Shown: in pieces, positions 5,840 to 6,749 of the stretch | Layout: each line of letters starts with the position of its first letter | Numbering within the stretch: position 1 is the stretch's first letter | From: Chloroflexota bacterium | GTDB taxonomy: Bacteria; Chloroflexota; UBA5177; JANWHV01 | Assembly: GCA_025450255.1 (NCBI GenBank) | Contig: JANWHV010000204.1 | Span: 1 to 6,749 of the forward strand | Direction of reading: 5' to 3' | DNA length: 6,749 nucleotides | The notes under the pieces: model-generated | Told to the model about the DNA's origin: nothing | The model's database searches: none | Seen by the model: only the letters and a program-made list of their open reading frames with translations | Position numbers and translations under genes: made by a program

Positions 5840-6749
5840 ATGACCCCCGATCAGTTCCGCGCGGCCGGCCATCAGCTTGTCGACTGGATCGCGGATTACC
5901 AGGCCACGGTCGCGGCGCGGCCGGTGATGGCCCGCACCGCTCCTGGCGAGGTGCGGGCGCAACTTCCCGCCCAGGCGCCCGAAGCGCCCGAGGGGTTCGA
6001 TGCCATAGTCCGCGACCTGGACGGCATCATCCTGCCCGCACTGTCACACTGGCAACACCCCAACTTCTTCGGGTACTTTCCCGCCAATGGGCTACCGGCG
6101 AGCGTATTGGGCGACATGGTCAGCACCGGCCTGGGCGCCGTGGGACTCTCCTGGCAATCGAGCCCAGCCCTGACCGAACTGGAGGAGGTCGTCACGGACT
6201 GGATGCGCCAGATGCTGGGCCTCTCCGCTGCCTGGAGCGGCGTGATCCAGGACACGGCCTCCACGTCGTCGCTGATCGCCCTCCTCTGCGCCCGCGAACG
6301 AGCGACCGATTACGCGCTGATCCGCGGTGGCTTGCAGGCGGAGGAGCGACCGCTGGTGGTCTACACGTCCGCGCACAGCCATAGCTCGGTAGAGAAGGCG
6401 GCGCTGCTGACGGGCTTTGGCCGCGCGAATGTCCGCGTCGTGCCGCACGATGGCGACTATGCCATGCGCGCGGACGTGCTGGATGCCTGTATTCGGCGCG
6501 ATGTCGCGGCGGGGCTGCGGCCGTGCGCGGTCGTGGCGACGGTGGGGACCACGACATCCACCGCGCTCGATCCGGTCGAAGCCGTGGCGAGCGTGGCGCG
6601 TGAGCATGACATCTGGCTGCACGTCGACGCGGCGATGGCAGGCGCCGCGGCAGTGGTTCCGGAGTTGCGCTCGCTCGTGAACGGCGGTCTCGAACGGGTC
6701 GACAGTTGGTGCTTCGACCCGCACAAGTGGTTGCTCACCAACTTCGACT
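5840..6749 (+). CDS. Group II PLP decarboxylase, aromatic-L-amino-acid decarboxylase type (3' partial)
   Basis: The first 303 residues of a PLP-dependent decarboxylase; the frame is open to the right edge. The family normally runs to about 470-500 residues, so about two-thirds is present. Seen: the typical N-terminus MTPDQFRAAGHQLVDWIADY, the substrate-pocket motif HPNFFGYFP (73-81), GLSWQSSPALTELE (102-115), DTASTSSL (138-145) around the PLP phosphate, H181 in SHSSVEKA (the ring-stacking histidine in aromatic decarboxylases), D263 in HVDAAMAG (pyridine-nitrogen contact), and Schiff-base K296 in DPHKWL. The likely reaction is decarboxylation of an aromatic or related L-amino acid to the amine plus CO2, in the cytosol. 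The catalytic-loop tyrosine that separates decarboxylases from aldehyde synthases lies beyond the window, so this cannot be settled. ATG 5840 fits the family N-terminus; AAAGAGA 5 nt upstream is a modest ribosome site. It is divergent from the RHH-aminotransferase pair, a hint of shared regulation. Confidence 0.92.
   Translation, partial: MTPDQFRAAGHQLVDWIADYQATVAARPVMARTAPGEVRAQLPAQAPEAPEGFDAIVRDLDGIILPALSHWQHPNFFGYFPANGLPASVLGDMVSTGLGAVGLSWQSSPALTELEEVVTDWMRQMLGLSAAWSGVIQDTASTSSLIALLCARERATDYALIRGGLQAEERPLVVYTSAHSHSSVEKAALLTGFGRANVRVVPHDGDYAMRADVLDACIRRDVAAGLRPCAVVATVGTTTSTALDPVEAVASVAREHDIWLHVDAAMAGAAAVVPELRSLVNGGLERVDSWCFDPHKWLLTNFD

Noticed and set aside
5896..6741. Several minus-strand frames opposite the decarboxylase (up to 210 codons)
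   Set aside because: The plus strand carries an uninterrupted frame with all PLP decarboxylase landmarks, and the minus frames show no recognisable protein.

Overview
The window is G+C-rich bacterial DNA, roughly two-thirds G+C by eye, and densely coded. It carries a c-di-GMP signalling protein, a ribbon-helix-helix protein, two PLP enzymes and the tail of a GtrA-like membrane protein. That mix fits a free-living environmental bacterium, but nothing seen fixes the phylum. Proteobacteria and Chloroflexota are both plausible. There are no rRNA, tRNA, CRISPR, insertion-sequence or phage signatures.

Layout, left to right. Positions 1-167 (+) are the last 54 codons of a GtrA-like membrane protein with a histidine-rich tail. 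After a 192-nt convergent gap comes the dominant gene, 360-3827 (-). It encodes an 1155-residue soluble protein with a LacI-type sugar-binding-like sensor (no HTH), a GAF-like middle, then PAS, GGDEF and EAL domains. Both cyclase and phosphodiesterase motifs look intact. Upstream of it is a 333-nt non-coding stretch (3828-4160) holding a long imperfect inverted repeat and several short palindromes. Next on the minus strand are an aminotransferase of the type Ic aspartate aminotransferase family (4161-5438) and, overlapping its start by 11 nt, an 87-residue CopG/RHH antitoxin-like protein (5428-5691). A 148-nt divergent gap separates these from a plus-strand group II PLP decarboxylase of the aromatic-L-amino-acid decarboxylase type (5840 to the window edge, 3' truncated).

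How they may work together (inference). The RHH gene and the aminotransferase form a translationally coupled pair. The RHH protein is placed to regulate itself and possibly the divergent decarboxylase through the shared intergenic region. The two PLP enzymes suggest an amino-acid catabolism or amine-forming locus. The sensor/c-di-GMP protein lies on the same strand but behind a long gap, so it is probably transcribed separately, perhaps under control of the inverted repeat.

I did not find a clearly undescribed multi-gene system. The items most worth a second look are the sensor-GGDEF-EAL fusion, the RHH gene joined to a metabolic enzyme instead of a toxin, and the inverted repeat at 3998-4061.
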